Below are positions 46,517-55,696 of a stretch of DNA of 64,000 nucleotides, piece after piece. The stretch covers positions 1,984,001 to 2,048,000 of the forward strand of contig NC_067203.1 of assembly GCF_026262505.1 (NCBI RefSeq). The letters are read 5' to 3'. Below the pieces are notes generated by a model that saw nothing but the letters and a program-made list of their open reading frames with translations, did no database searches and had not been told where the DNA came from. The DNA is from Trichomonas vaginalis G3 (Eukaryota > Parabasalia > Trichomonadida > Trichomonadidae). Each line of letters opens with the position of its first letter. Positions within the stretch are counted from its first letter, which is position 1. A program made the position numbers and the translations under genes.

Positions 46517-46569
46517 GGGCTTCGCCCTGGTCGCTTCGGTCTGAAAGACCTTCAGGACTCAAAGAGTCC
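46517..46569. repeat. Triple GC-rich mini-hairpin in the E2 fibre
   Basis: GGGC-ttc-GCCC (46517-46527), GGTCT-gaa-AGACC (46538-46550) and GGACTC-aaa-GAGTCC (46555-46569). All three stems are perfect with 3-nt loops. The insert stays in frame and sits inside a CxxPFI..DSTV repeat unit whose sister units lack it. Confidence 0.85.
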
Positions 46570-47173
46570 GTTTGCGACTTTATGAAAGGTACACTGCAAA
46601 CCGTCGAGTTTGGATCAAATGCTGTAGTTGGTGCAGGAATATTAATGATATAAGTCATTAAATCATTAAGTGACGTAAATAATGTTGTCGTTTTTGATTT
46701 AATTTCTTTAGCATCTGTTATATATGGTAATTTTATTTCTGTAGTTTCTGAATTAAAGATATTCGCTAAAATGTTTTGTAAACTGTTTTGAACAGCAGTA
46801 TAAACCGTTGAATCCGGAACTCTTACGATTTCACCGTCCTTAATAAAAGGCATTGCACATGGTGTAGTGCTTGGGTCAAATCTTTCGGGATTATAATTCA
46901 ACATATATTCTAATGCTTCATATACAGACTTATATACTGTTGTGTCGTTCTTCATGACAACTTCACCATTTACAATGAATGGCATTGTACATGGAGTTAA
47001 AATAGGGTCAAACTTTTCATAGTCCTTCCATGTTATGTATTTCTCGGTATTTCCATCACTGATAACAATATATTTGTCAGTAAGTGTGAGAGAGTATTGA
47101 CCAAAATATAAACGTTTAGCTCTGTCAGCTTCATACGCATATGCAGCTATACTCATATTTTAATGAGAATAAA

Positions 47174-47949
47174 ATGTTGTTCTATTTGCAAAGTACAGAC
47201 CCAAACGAATACGGGACAGTAAAGCTACAAACAAACTTAGGTCTACAGAATGAGCCACTTGCATTCAGAATGGTTGACTTCAATACTATCGCTTCATTCG
47301 TTATAACAGATGAAACAGATTTCATGGAGCTTGAAATAGATGGAAAGAAGCACGAAATAAGATTTCACAATAATGTAGAATATAAGATGGAAACATTAGC
47401 TGGAGTGTTAAATGCTCTCATAAATACTACAATAAACAAGGAGAACGAAGAAAACTTAATGAATGTTAAACTTATTGCAGGAGTTTTGAAGTTCAGTTAT
47501 GCGAAGGAGTTTAAGATAACACGAATGAGTCATAGAGTTCAATTGCTTCTGGGAGCATACCATATGACATTTCCTTTGAAAAGTGTTGACAAAACGATTG
47601 AGATGAAATCTGTTCCATACGTATGTTATGGTAATTGTTTATACATTGAGTCAAAAATAGCTAATGTCACAGGTATTTCAGGAGTTAATAGTAAAGGTTC
47701 AGTAGAATATAATCTTTCTGTTATGCAGTCAATTCAATGTTCATTCCAAACGTTCCTGTCATAGCAACTCATTTAGGTAAATGGGTTCGCATTAGTCCTC
47801 ATAATTTGAAAGACATGCAATTCAGACTTGTTGACTTTCAAGGAGAGCCTGTAGAACTGAAGGCACCAGTGCGAATGACTGTTGAAGTTGACTTTTTAGA
47901 AAATATTAAATGCAACAGCTTACAAGAGAACTCAGAGCTAAAAATATAA
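47174..47949 (+). pseudogene. Minor-capsid-like gene of E2 (second paralogue), broken once or so
   Basis: Start MLFYLQSTDPNEYGTVKLQT, divergent from the fibre with a 17-bp gap. It contains FRMVDFNTIASFVITDETDF, the GNCLYIESKIANVTG signature near two-thirds and a rear part SMFIPNVPVIATHLGKWVRI. Related by its signature to 33748-34602 and 50109-50991. About one break. The twin in E3 (55155-59811) is split by a MULE-like element. Confidence 0.6.
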
Positions 47950-48179
47950 AGTATGAATGTTATGTATTAGGTCATGAACTTTGGTTGTTGCTGTTTGATG
48001 AAACAAATGAGTTAGTTATGTCAGTCAAGAGAACAGAAAAAGGCGTCAAAGGCGCCGAGCGCAAAGCGCTATATTGTGTTAGTGAAAACTGCACCAAGTC
48101 AATAAGATTAGGTTTGCATTATGAAGATGAGTTCGATACTGTTGAAGAAGTTTTGGATAGATATTACAAATTGCTTTAA
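47910..48179 (+). CDS. Small Maverick protein with an in-frame hairpin insert
   Basis: 89 residues, MQQLTRELRAKNIKYECYVL to EEVLDRYYKLL, overlapping the end of the preceding gene. Residues ~44-53 (KGVKGAERKA) come from a 30-bp GC-rich double hairpin that the E3 copy of the gene (54956-55196) does not have. Function unknown. Its stop overlaps the convergent gene by 4 bp. It looks whole. Confidence 0.6.
   Translation: MQQLTRELRAKNIKYECYVLGHELWLLLFDETNELVMSVKRTEKGVKGAERKALYCVSENCTKSIRLGLHYEDEFDTVEEVLDRYYKLL
48041..48070. repeat. 30-bp GC-rich double mini-hairpin, present in E2 and absent in E3
   Basis: AGGCGTCAAAGGCGCC then GAGCGCAAAGCGCT, with stems GGCG..CGCC and AGCGC-aaa-GCGCT. In the matching E3 gene the flanks CAGAAAA and ATATTG are directly joined. 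The insert is exactly 30 bp (ten codons). Confidence 0.88.
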
Positions 48180-48790
48180 TTTACTAAAACATATTTCAAA
48201 CAAAGCTTATATTCTGTTGAAAGTTTTGTATACTCGTTCGAATATTTATACTTAAACTCAACTCCTGTAGTTCCTGGTGTTTCAATGATGCGGATGTTAC
48301 CTATTTTCATGAATGGTGGCGTTTGACCACAGCATTCGATTTCAGGGTCGAGATAGTCAATGACACATTGTTTCCCTGTTATTCGTGAGATAACATTTTC
48401 AAGGTCCTCCTTTGTTAGAATTATTTGGTTCTTGCTTATAAGATTTGTCAAAAGCTTCTTATCGTCTTTGAGTAAAATTGTTTGGTATAACTGAAGAAGG
48501 TAATGGTCTACGTTATCTGAAGGATTTGTTTGAACATTTGTGTAAGGGTTGTCGTTGGCTTCTCTTGAAAGAATTTGGTCCAGTGGTGGATACTCTAACT
48601 TAACATCTGATGTAGCGTTAGCGTTTGAAGCTGTGTTTAAATTCACGGATTTCAGCTCTGGTTCTTTTTCTTTCAAACACTCTGAACTATAGTTCTTTAT
48701 GACAATATTGTTTGTCGTTCGTGAGTCAACATTTGATGTTGGTTCAATTGGAACATTAACGGCACCAGCTAAGATGGATTTGCTTCTCAT
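48176..48790 (-). CDS. Hypothetical Maverick protein
   Basis: 204 residues: MRSKSILAGAVNVPIEPTSN, a polar Asn/Thr/Ser-rich front half, then an ordered C-terminal domain (LTNLISKNQIILTKEDLENV; KQCVIDYLDPEIECCGQTPP; KLCLKYVLVN). Unknown to me. A near-identical twin in E3 is at 54346-54959. Divergent from the next gene with a short TTTTTATTCTATATGAAATG leader. It looks whole. Confidence 0.6.
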   Translation of the reverse strand: MRSKSILAGAVNVPIEPTSNVDSRTTNNIVIKNYSSECLKEKEPELKSVNLNTASNANATSDVKLEYPPLDQILSREANDNPYTNVQTNPSDNVDHYLLQLYQTILLKDDKKLLTNLISKNQIILTKEDLENVISRITGKQCVIDYLDPEIECCGQTPPFMKIGNIRIIETPGTTGVEFKYKYSNEYTKLSTEYKLCLKYVLVN

Positions 48791-48815
48791 TTCATATAGA
48801 ATAAAAACCTTTTAT

Positions 48816-49214
48816 ATGTATGAAATGAACAATATACTCGACAAGGGTTTGAATGTAAAGCTAACGAATGAAAATATTGTTGAATTCACTGAGACAGGTG
48901 TGTATAAAGATGTAGAACTACTGAACAAAAGAGCTAAGGGAAGAAGCAGGAACATGAACAAAGGGTGGAAGCCTATAAAAATTTATGTCAATGATGGCTC
49001 AGGAGGTTCAAACATAAAGTATGCAGAAAGTTATAGAGTTTATGCTCTCAAAGGTGAAAAGCCTTCATTTAAGAACAGCTATTCTAACGCATATCCTCAA
49101 AAGCTAACGGATGGGGAAGTGGATGATATGAATGACAGCAAAAATATTAACAGAAATGGCGACAGAGATGCATGGAATTTGTTTACCATCAGTCAATTGA
49201 AGGTTAAACTTTAA
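48816..49214 (+). CDS. Hypothetical Maverick protein
   Basis: About 132 residues (MYEMNNILDKGLNVKLTNEN; a second ATG three codons later is possible). A basic centre (KRAKGRSRNMNKGWKPIKIY), a glycine-rich turn and NGDRDAWNLFTISQLKVKL at the end. Twin at 53919-54320 in E3. Function unknown; it overlaps the packaging ATPase end by 4 bp, convergent. Confidence 0.55.
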   Translation: MYEMNNILDKGLNVKLTNENIVEFTETGVYKDVELLNKRAKGRSRNMNKGWKPIKIYVNDGSGGSNIKYAESYRVYALKGEKPSFKNSYSNAYPQKLTDGEVDDMNDSKNINRNGDRDAWNLFTISQLKVKL

Positions 49215-50092
49215 AACAATGTTGGTCGTTCCCATGGAATATTTTTGACTTTAATGGTATTAGTCATGATATGAATCTCAAGGTATGAACGAGGAGAGAT
49301 GAGAGACTTATATGCTTCCCAAATTTCTTCAAAAGGTAATGTTATACCTGACTGTTTCCAAATGAGTTCAATATCATAACGTGAGAAACCTTGAAAGATA
49401 ACGAAGTCAGTTATGAGACGTTTTATGTTTAAAGCAAAACGCCATGTTTGCATAAGTATTGCTACAGTTAATGGTAATGTCTGACTTTAGTTATGATGTT
49501 AGCTAATGGTGAGTCAGGCTTTGACACTAAACCTTTTCCGGCGAAGTCGTCGCAAACGAGCAGAGTTTGAAGGATACTTTTTGAAGGGGTATTTTGAAAG
49601 TTTTGACAGAATGTAGTTTGTAAGTCGTTTCATATCGTAAACTCCTGAGTATTGACGTAAGTGGTGTTTGTCAATAATTCTTTCCATCTCTTCTGAAGTC
49701 TTTTGCATTCCTGACTGTATAAATTCAACGATGGCATAATATTTCCTCTTACGTCGAATGTAACGTTGAAGAAATTCAATGAGTTCGCTATCTGGAACTT
49801 TAACGACAGAGGCTTGAACTTTTGACATAAATGTTTTCGCTGTTGAGTCCATAGAGTCTGAAGTTGCTGATATAATGATTTGGTCATAATAGAGTCATTT
49901 CCTAAACGCTCTGTTATGAGTATATGACGAATGAGGTTAAATGTCTTACCTGAACCCATCTTTCCACAATAGAAATAACACACCATTTGAACAGAACTCA
50001 TAGTCCTTACTGAAAGGAAGAATGAGAGAAGAGTTAAGTTTGTCTGTAGTTTCATTCATGTCTTCATCTACGTCATGTATTAAATGCTTCAT
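49211..50092 (-). pseudogene. Packaging ATPase of E2, broken
   Basis: Reverse-strand FtsK/HerA-like ATPase starting MKHLIHDVDEDMNE, with FYCGKMGSGKTFNLIRHIL as Walker A. The E3 twin at 53036-53922 preserves the rest of the domain. The fossil has about three breaks. Role: DNA packaging. Confidence 0.8.
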
Positions 50093-50108
50093 TTTATCTC
50101 CATTAAAA

Positions 50109-50991
50109 ATGCAAGTCAGAAATATTCAGAACATAGCACCGAGTCTAACTGACAAGAGTATAAAGATATACTATGAACACGTTATGATGAAACCTACCAA
50201 AATTCAAGAAAGTCAGTATACTTATGAATATCCAAGACACTGGGTAGAGTATGTAGGAGGTGAGAAAGCTATTGAAATAAGACAAGTTAGAAGTATTCCA
50301 GCAGGAAGAACAATATTATTGAAGAACTTTAATGTTTTGAGGTATAATGATGAAACAAAGAAGCAAGATAGTTTTCCTGTTGCTGTGTATGTGAACCTAG
50401 ACACAGGAGATGACATGAAAGTTTTTAACACAAAGCTTCAAACGGTAGTGAGAGAACAACTGACTGCGGAAGGGCATCCATTACCTTCAGAAGTTACCAT
50501 AGCATATAATTTTGAAACAAATGCAATAGATTTTAAAGTCGTCTCTGCAAAGAATGTCAGGTTTTACATTTAATGAAAGCAGATGTATATTCGAATGAAA
50601 ACTTCAAAGCTATTGCATGGTTAGATAATGACGATTGCTTTAAGAAAATATTTAAATTCAGTGACTCAACGATGTCAATAGATGACCTTCGTGGAATGTT
50701 ACCATCGACGTTTACAGTTGAAGGTTCAGCAGGATTGCTTACAAGATTGTCAATTGGTGGCATTTGGTCTCGTGAGAACATTGTTATAAAATCCAGTATA
50801 AGTGAATTTGCTGAAGAATCTATATTATGTCTTTCAAACTACATGTATTCGCCACCGAAGCATTATAGTATAACAAACTTTGTCAGTAAGTTTAACATAA
50901 GACTTGTCGAACCTTCTTCAATGAAAGATTTGTGCTACCTAAAGATGGAAAGGATGGACTCATTATTGAGATGATTTTAATAGCATATTAA
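50109..50991 (+). pseudogene. Minor-capsid-like gene of E2 (third paralogue)
   Basis: Begins MQVRNIQNIAPSLTDKSIKI. Contains QYTYEYPRHWVEYVGGEKAI and EIRQVRSIPAGRTILLKNFN, the same YxYPxxW...KAIxIR pattern as 14110-14958, and ends with the DGKD..LIIEMILIAY-type signature. A fossil with about two breaks. The corresponding gene of E3 is the site where E2 inserted. Penton-like fold is inferred. Confidence 0.6.
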
Positions 50992-51189
50992 ATGAGCTTG
51001 TTCTTGAAGGTCATTCATGATGAAATAACTGTTGTAGAAGATGTTAGCAATTGTTCAGACATTTTGAAGCGAATCGATGAGATAAGAAAGAAGTTTATGA
51101 ATGAGAATGTTTATGTTTCATTGACTTTCTCCAGTAACGAGAACTTTTATGAGATAATATTGAAGAGAGATGATTTTAATATGGTGTAA
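50992..51189 (+). CDS. Small hypothetical protein (E2 copy)
   Basis: 65 residues, MSLFLKVIHDEITVVEDVSN to KRDDFNMV; twin of 29557-29754. It directly abuts its neighbours. Unknown. Confidence 0.55.
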   Translation: MSLFLKVIHDEITVVEDVSNCSDILKRIDEIRKKFMNENVYVSLTFSSNENFYEIILKRDDFNMV

Positions 51190-51714
51190 ATGGTAGCTTG
51201 GGCAGCTTTAGGCGCAATGGGAACAAAAGCATTAGCATTTGGAGCAAAAGCACTTGGAGCTTATGACGCAGTAAATAAAATGAGTGGAGGAAGGGTTTCG
51301 AAGACATTAGATGCAAATAAAGGGAAGATTGGAGGCTGGGTTGCAAAGAAGTTAAGATTAAATAAAATAGGGCTCATAAATAAAGCATCCAATTTGGTTG
51401 CGACTGAGTCAGAAAATGCTTTAGGAAAGGACGATGAGTTTGCAAAACATGCAAAAGACTTTAATGACCAGATGAAAGGTGAAACAATGCATTTAAATAG
51501 AGTCGATGGAACTAAAGAAAATGTTTCTTCTCCACCAGTAGTTCTTCCGTATGGTCCCTATGGAATGTATGGAAACCCTTACGAAAGACCATTTGACCCA
51601 TTGACTGGTGGAAGTAACTGGTATCATTACGGACGAAGAAGAAAGACAGTCAAGTTGGAGACAGACGTGAAGAAAGCAACTAAAAAGAAACCAAGGAAGA
51701 GAGTTATAAAGTAA
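51190..51714 (+). CDS. Virion/core-type basic protein (E2 copy)
   Basis: 174 residues, MVAWAALGAMGTKALAFGAK, a Pro/Tyr/Gly segment and a basic KKATKKKPRKRVIK tail. Twin of 29029-29556 with very few differences. A candidate internal capsid or DNA-condensing protein (inference). It looks whole. Confidence 0.6.
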   Translation: MVAWAALGAMGTKALAFGAKALGAYDAVNKMSGGRVSKTLDANKGKIGGWVAKKLRLNKIGLINKASNLVATESENALGKDDEFAKHAKDFNDQMKGETMHLNRVDGTKENVSSPPVVLPYGPYGMYGNPYERPFDPLTGGSNWYHYGRRRKTVKLETDVKKATKKKPRKRVIK

Positions 51715-52363
51715 TGAATTCACAAGGTTAGAAATGAGGGTAGAAATGAGGTTAGATCTACCCTTCTACCCTAAATTTATTTTTGCGCTATGTTTTCATA
51801 CGTGTGAGGGTGGTGATATCATTAATTTTTAAGTTTATTTTTTATTTTATTTGGATGTAAATGACGAAAACTATTGAGATAACAAACTACAACGGTCATG
51901 AGTTCAAGAATTTGTTCTTCGTTCCTCGTGAAAATACATTCTATCAGATACGAGGGAGAAAGGGTAAAGTTAGTTTGAGCGTTTATGAAGGAATGAAGAA
52001 TGGAAAGTTTATACAAGCATACGATACAAACGGTAAACGTGTTTCATTAGCTTTGTCAAAACTTACTAACATTTATTTTGACAGTGACTTTGACCTATAT
52101 GAAGAAGAAAGTGAGTCAGAAGATTATGAGCTGTTATGTGAAGCACAGCAATGGGAGGAGTTGCAATACTTTTGTAAGTGAGAACGTTTATTTTTACATT
52201 AATGAAGTCGTTAGTGGTTGGCGGTTTGTAAATATTTAAGGTTAAGTTAGTGTTGTCGTTTGTGTTGTAAAATATACGTTAACGGTTTTGTAAAGTGTCA
52301 AATTCACAAGTATTGGGTAAAGTGAAACGCAGTGCCTCCATACACGACTTATGTATACTAACT
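51694..52363. repeat. E2 right terminal inverted repeat (~670 bp)
   Basis: Reverse complement of 29986-30640, ending ..TATGTATACTAACT next to the CAAAT duplication. It includes the intergenic palindrome copy at 51730-51771 and the gene at 51861-52181. Confidence 0.85.
51861..52181 (+). CDS. Gene carried inside the E2 terminal repeat
   Basis: 106 residues: MTKTIEITNYNGHEFKNLFF, RGRKGKVSLSVYEGMKNGKF, RVSLALSKLTNIYFDSDF and an acidic end YEEESESEDYELLCEAQQWE. It has the look of a WYL- or SH3-like small beta domain with an acidic tail; no family named. Being in the TIR, it is duplicated at 30168-30482. No copy is seen at the left end of E3. It looks whole. Confidence 0.6.
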   Translation: MTKTIEITNYNGHEFKNLFFVPRENTFYQIRGRKGKVSLSVYEGMKNGKFIQAYDTNGKRVSLALSKLTNIYFDSDFDLYEEESESEDYELLCEAQQWEELQYFCK

Positions 52364-52368
52364 CAAAT
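52364..52368. repeat. Target-site duplication of E2, right copy (CAAAT)
   Basis: Perfect match to 29981-29985, directly after the AACT end of E2. Confidence 0.85.
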
Positions 52369-53019
52369 ACCACCAATTGACAATCTTGTAAGCAATCCTG
52401 CTGAACCTTCAACTGTAAACGTCGATGGTAACATTCCACGAAGGTCATCTATTGACATCTTTGAGTCACAGAATTTAAAGATTTTCTTAAAGCAATCGTC
52501 ATTATCTAACCATGCAATAGCTTTGAAGTTTTCATTCGAATATACATCTGCTTCATTAAATGTAAAACCTGACTTCTTTGCAGAGATGACTTTAAAATCT
52601 ATTGAGTTTGTTTCAAAATTATATGCTATGGTAACTTCTGAAGGTAATGGATGTCCTTCCGCAGTCAGTTGTTCTCTCACTACCGTTTGAAGCTTTGTAT
52701 TAAAAACTTTCATGTCATCTCCTGTATCTAAGTTCACATACACAGCAACAGGAAAACTATCTTGCTTCTTTGTTTCATCATTATACCTCAAAACATTAAA
52801 GTTCTTCAATAATATTGTTCTTCCTGCTGGAATACTTCTAACTTGTCTTATTTCAATAGCTTTCTCACCTCCTACATACTCTACCCAGTGTCTTGGATAT
52901 TCATAAGTATACTGACTTTCTTGAATTTTGGTAGGTTTCATCATAACGTGTTCATAGTATATCTTTATACTCTTGTCAGTTAGACTCGGTGCTATGTTCT
53001 GAATATTTCTGACTTGCAT
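52369..53019 (-). pseudogene. 5' piece of the E3 minor-capsid-like gene, cut by E2
   Basis: From MQVRNIQNIAPSLTDKSIKI at 53019 to the E2 insertion. The piece is open throughout and nearly identical to the front of 50109-50991. The remainder lies at 29755-29985 on the far side of E2. Confidence 0.8.
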
Positions 53020-53035
53020 TTTTAATGGAAATAAA

Positions 53036-53922
53036 ATGAAGCATTTAATACATGACGTAGATGAAGACATGAATGAAACTACAGACAAACTTAACTCTTC
53101 TCTCATTCTTCCTTTCAGCAAGGACTATGAGTTCTGTTCAAATGGTGTGTATTTCTATTGTGGAAAGATGGGTTCAGGTAAGACATTTAACCTCATTCGT
53201 CATATACTCATAACAGAGCGTTTAGGAAATGACTCATATTATGACCAAATCATTATATCAGCAACTTCAGACTCTATGGACTCAACAGCGAAAACATTTA
53301 TGTCAAAAGTTCAAGCATCTGTCGTTAAAGTTCCAGACAGTGAACTCATTGAATTTCTTCAACGTTACATTCGACGTAAGAGAAAATATTATGCTATTGT
53401 AGAGTTCATACAGTCAGGAATGCAAAAGACTTCAGAAGAGATGGAAAGAATTATTGACAAACACCACTTACGTCAATACTCAGGAGTTTACGATATGAAA
53501 CGACTTACAAACTACATTCTGTCAAAACTTTCAAAATACCCCTTCAAAAAATATCCTTCAAATACTTTGTTAGTTTGCGACGACTTCGCCGGAAAAGGTT
53601 TAGTGTCAAAACCAGACTCACCATTAGCTAACATCATAACTAAAGTCAGACATTACCACTTAACTGTAGCAATACTTATGCAAACATGGCGTTTCCTTGC
53701 TTTAAACATAAAACGTCTCATAACTGACTTCGTTATCTTTCAAGGTTTCTCACGCTATTGACATTGAACTCATTTGGAAACAGTCAGGTATAACATTACC
53801 TTTTGAAGAAATTTGGGAAGCATATAAGTCTCTCATCTCTCCTCGTTCATACCTTGAGATTCATATCATGACTAATACCATTAAAGTCAAAATATTCCAT
53901 GGGAACGACCAACATTGTTTAA
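53036..53922 (+). pseudogene. Packaging ATPase of E3, broken once or so
   Basis: MKHLIHDVDEDMNETTDKLN start; Walker A CGKMGSGKTFNLIRHIL; Walker B TLLVCDDFAGKGL; then KVRHYHLTVAILMQTWRFLA. FtsK/HerA-like, as in 2199-3074. About one break. Divergent from the minor-capsid-like gene by 16 bp. Confidence 0.85.
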
Positions 53923-54320
53923 AGTTTAACCTTCAATTGACTGATGGTAAACAAATTCCATGCATCTCTGTCGCCATTTCTGTTAATATTTTTGCTGTCA
54001 TTCATATCATCCACTTCCCCATCCGTTAGCTTTTGAGGATATGCGTTAGAATAGCTGTTCTTAAATGAAGGCTTTTCACCTTTGAGAGCATAAACTCTAT
54101 AACTTTCTGCATACTTTATGTTTGAACCTCCTGAGCCATCATTGACATAAATTTTTATAGGCTTCCACCCTTTGTTCATGTTCCTGCTTCTTCCCTTAGC
54201 TCTTTTGTTCAGTAGTTCTACATCTTTATACACAGCACCTGTCTCAGTGAATTCAACAATATTTTCATTCGTTAGCTTTACATTCAAACCCTTGTCGAGT
54301 ATATTGTTCATTTCATACAT
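53919..54320 (-). CDS. Hypothetical Maverick protein (E3 copy)
   Basis: About 133 residues; twin of 48816-49214 (MYEMNNILDKGLNVKLTNEN; RSRNMNKGWKPIKIYVNDGS). It looks whole. Unknown function. Confidence 0.55.
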   Translation of the reverse strand: MYEMNNILDKGLNVKLTNENIVEFTETGAVYKDVELLNKRAKGRSRNMNKGWKPIKIYVNDGSGGSNIKYAESYRVYALKGEKPSFKNSYSNAYPQKLTDGEVDDMNDSKNINRNGDRDAWNLFTISQLKVKL

Positions 54321-54345
54321 ATAAAAGGTTTTTATTCTATATGAA

Positions 54346-54959
54346 ATGAGAAGCAAATCCATCTTAGCTGGTGCCGTTAATGTTCCAATTGAACCAACAT
54401 CAAATGTTGACTCACGAACGACAAACAATATTGTCATAAAGAACTATAGTTCAGAGTGTTTGAAAGAAAAAGAACCAGAACTGAAATCCGTGAATTTAAA
54501 CTCAGCTTCAAACGCTAACGCTACATCAGATGTTAAGTTAGAGTATCCACCACTGGACCAAATTCTTTCAAGAGAAGCCAACGACAACCCTTACACAAAT
54601 GTTCAAACAAATCCTTCAGATAACGTAGACCATTACCTTCTTCAGTTATACCAAACAATTTTACTCAAAGACGATAGAAGCTTTTGACAAATCTTATAAG
54701 CAAGAACCAAATAATTCTAACAAAGGAGGACCTTGAAAATGTTATCTCACGAATAACAGGAAAGCAATGTGTCATTGACTATCTCGACCCTGAAATCGAA
54801 TGCTGTGGTCAAACTCCACTATTCATGAAAATAGGTAACATCCGCATCATTGAAACACCAGGAACTACAGGAGTTGAGTTTAAGTATAAATATTCGAACG
54901 AGTATACAAAACTTTCAACAGAATATAAACTTTGCTTGAAATATGTTTTAGTAAATTAA
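54346..54959 (+). pseudogene. Hypothetical Maverick protein (E3 copy), broken once or so
   Basis: Twin of 48176-48790 (MRSKSILAGAVNVPIEPTSN; KQCVIDYLDPEIECCGQTPL). About one break. Unknown function. Confidence 0.55.
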
Positions 54960-55196
54960 AGCAATTTGTAATATCTGTCCAAAACTTCTTCAACAGTATC
55001 GAACTCATCTTCATAATGCAAACCTAATCTTATTGACTTGGTGCAGTTTTCACTAACACAATATTTTTCTGTTCTCTTGACTGACATAACTAACTCATTT
55101 GTTTTCATCAAACAGCAACAACCAAAGTTCATGACCTAATACATAACATTCATACTTTATATTTTTAGCTCTGAGTTCTCTTGTAAGCTGTTGCAT
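54956..55196 (-). pseudogene. Small Maverick protein (E3 copy), without the hairpin insert
   Basis: Counterpart of 47910-48179: MQQLTRELRAKNIKYECYVL start and YYKLL end. It is the reference for the uninserted state of the 30-bp GC hairpin. About one break. Confidence 0.6.
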
Positions 55197-55696
55197 TTAA
55201 TATTTTCTAAAAAGTCAACTTCAACAGTCATTCGCACTGGTGCCTTCAGTTCTACAGGCTCTCCTTGAAAGTCAACAAGTCTGAATTGCATGTCTTTCAA
55301 ATTATGAGGACTAATGCGAACCCATTTACCTAAATGAGTTGCTATGACAGGAACGTTTGGAATGAACATTGAATTGACTGCATAACAGAAGGATTTATAT
55401 TCTACTGAACCTTTACTATTAACTCCTGAAATGCCTGTGACATTAGCTATTTTAGACTCAATGTATAAACAATTACCACAACATACGTATGGAACAGATT
55501 TCATCTCAATCGTTTTGTCAACACTTTTCAAAGGAAATGTCATATGGTATGCTCCCAAAAGAAGTTGTACTCTATGACTCATTCGTGTTATCTTGAACTC
55601 TTTCTTGCTACTGAACTTCAATGTTCCCTCAGAAGAGAGTTCGACATCTATGTTGTCAATAGTTTCTTCATTTATGAGAGTACCTATGACTCCAGC
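55155..55696 (-). pseudogene. 3' piece of a minor-capsid-like gene of E3, cut by the MULE-like element
   Basis: Contains SHRVQLLLGAYHMTFPLKSV, the GNCLYIESKIANVTGISG signature and the SMFIPNVPVIATHLGKWVRI rear. It is the counterpart of 47174-47949. The target duplication GACTCCAGC is at 55688-55696. Confidence 0.75.
55688..55696. repeat. 9-bp target-site duplication GACTCCAGC, left copy
   Basis: Identical to 59578-59586 on the other side of the element. Nine base pairs is the hallmark of Mutator-like transposition. Confidence 0.9.

Larger units (their letters stand above)
43656..47156 (-). pseudogene. Large modular fibre of E2, broken once or so
   Basis: A ~1150-codon region starting MSIAAYAYEADRAKRLYFGQ. 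The front has repeated CxxPFI..DSTV units (TPCTMPFIVNGEVVMKND; CAMPFIKDGEIVRVPDSTV). The middle and rear have many ADKNHTH / HNISDINELQTSL trimeric-fibre repeats. The C-terminus is the gp10/collar-like module (YPIGAVYTSMNPINPN, SFPFYTNTQSMKMGGSKKIG, GNHSHSI, MPPYITMHAWIRVG). Likely an attachment fibre. About one break. It contains two GC mini-hairpin inserts (44747-44768, 46517-46569). Confidence 0.8.
29986..52363. mobile_element. Maverick/Polinton copy E2, full length, 22.4 kb
   Basis: Ends in long inverted repeats starting AGTTAGTATACATAAGTC and is flanked by the perfect 5-bp duplication CAAAT. Parts: major capsid, minor capsid-like genes, protein-primed polymerase B, KilA-N, integrase, fibre, packaging ATPase and small virion-type genes, with satellites between. 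Full length in structure, but broken at roughly a dozen places. Inserted into a minor-capsid gene of E3, in inverted orientation to it. The duplication is perfect, so the insertion is recent. Confidence 0.92.

Noticed and set aside
52712-52906. Forward frames opposite the minor-capsid-like gene of E3
   Set aside because: Antisense shadows; the matching frame also occurs opposite the E2 copy at 50222-50431.
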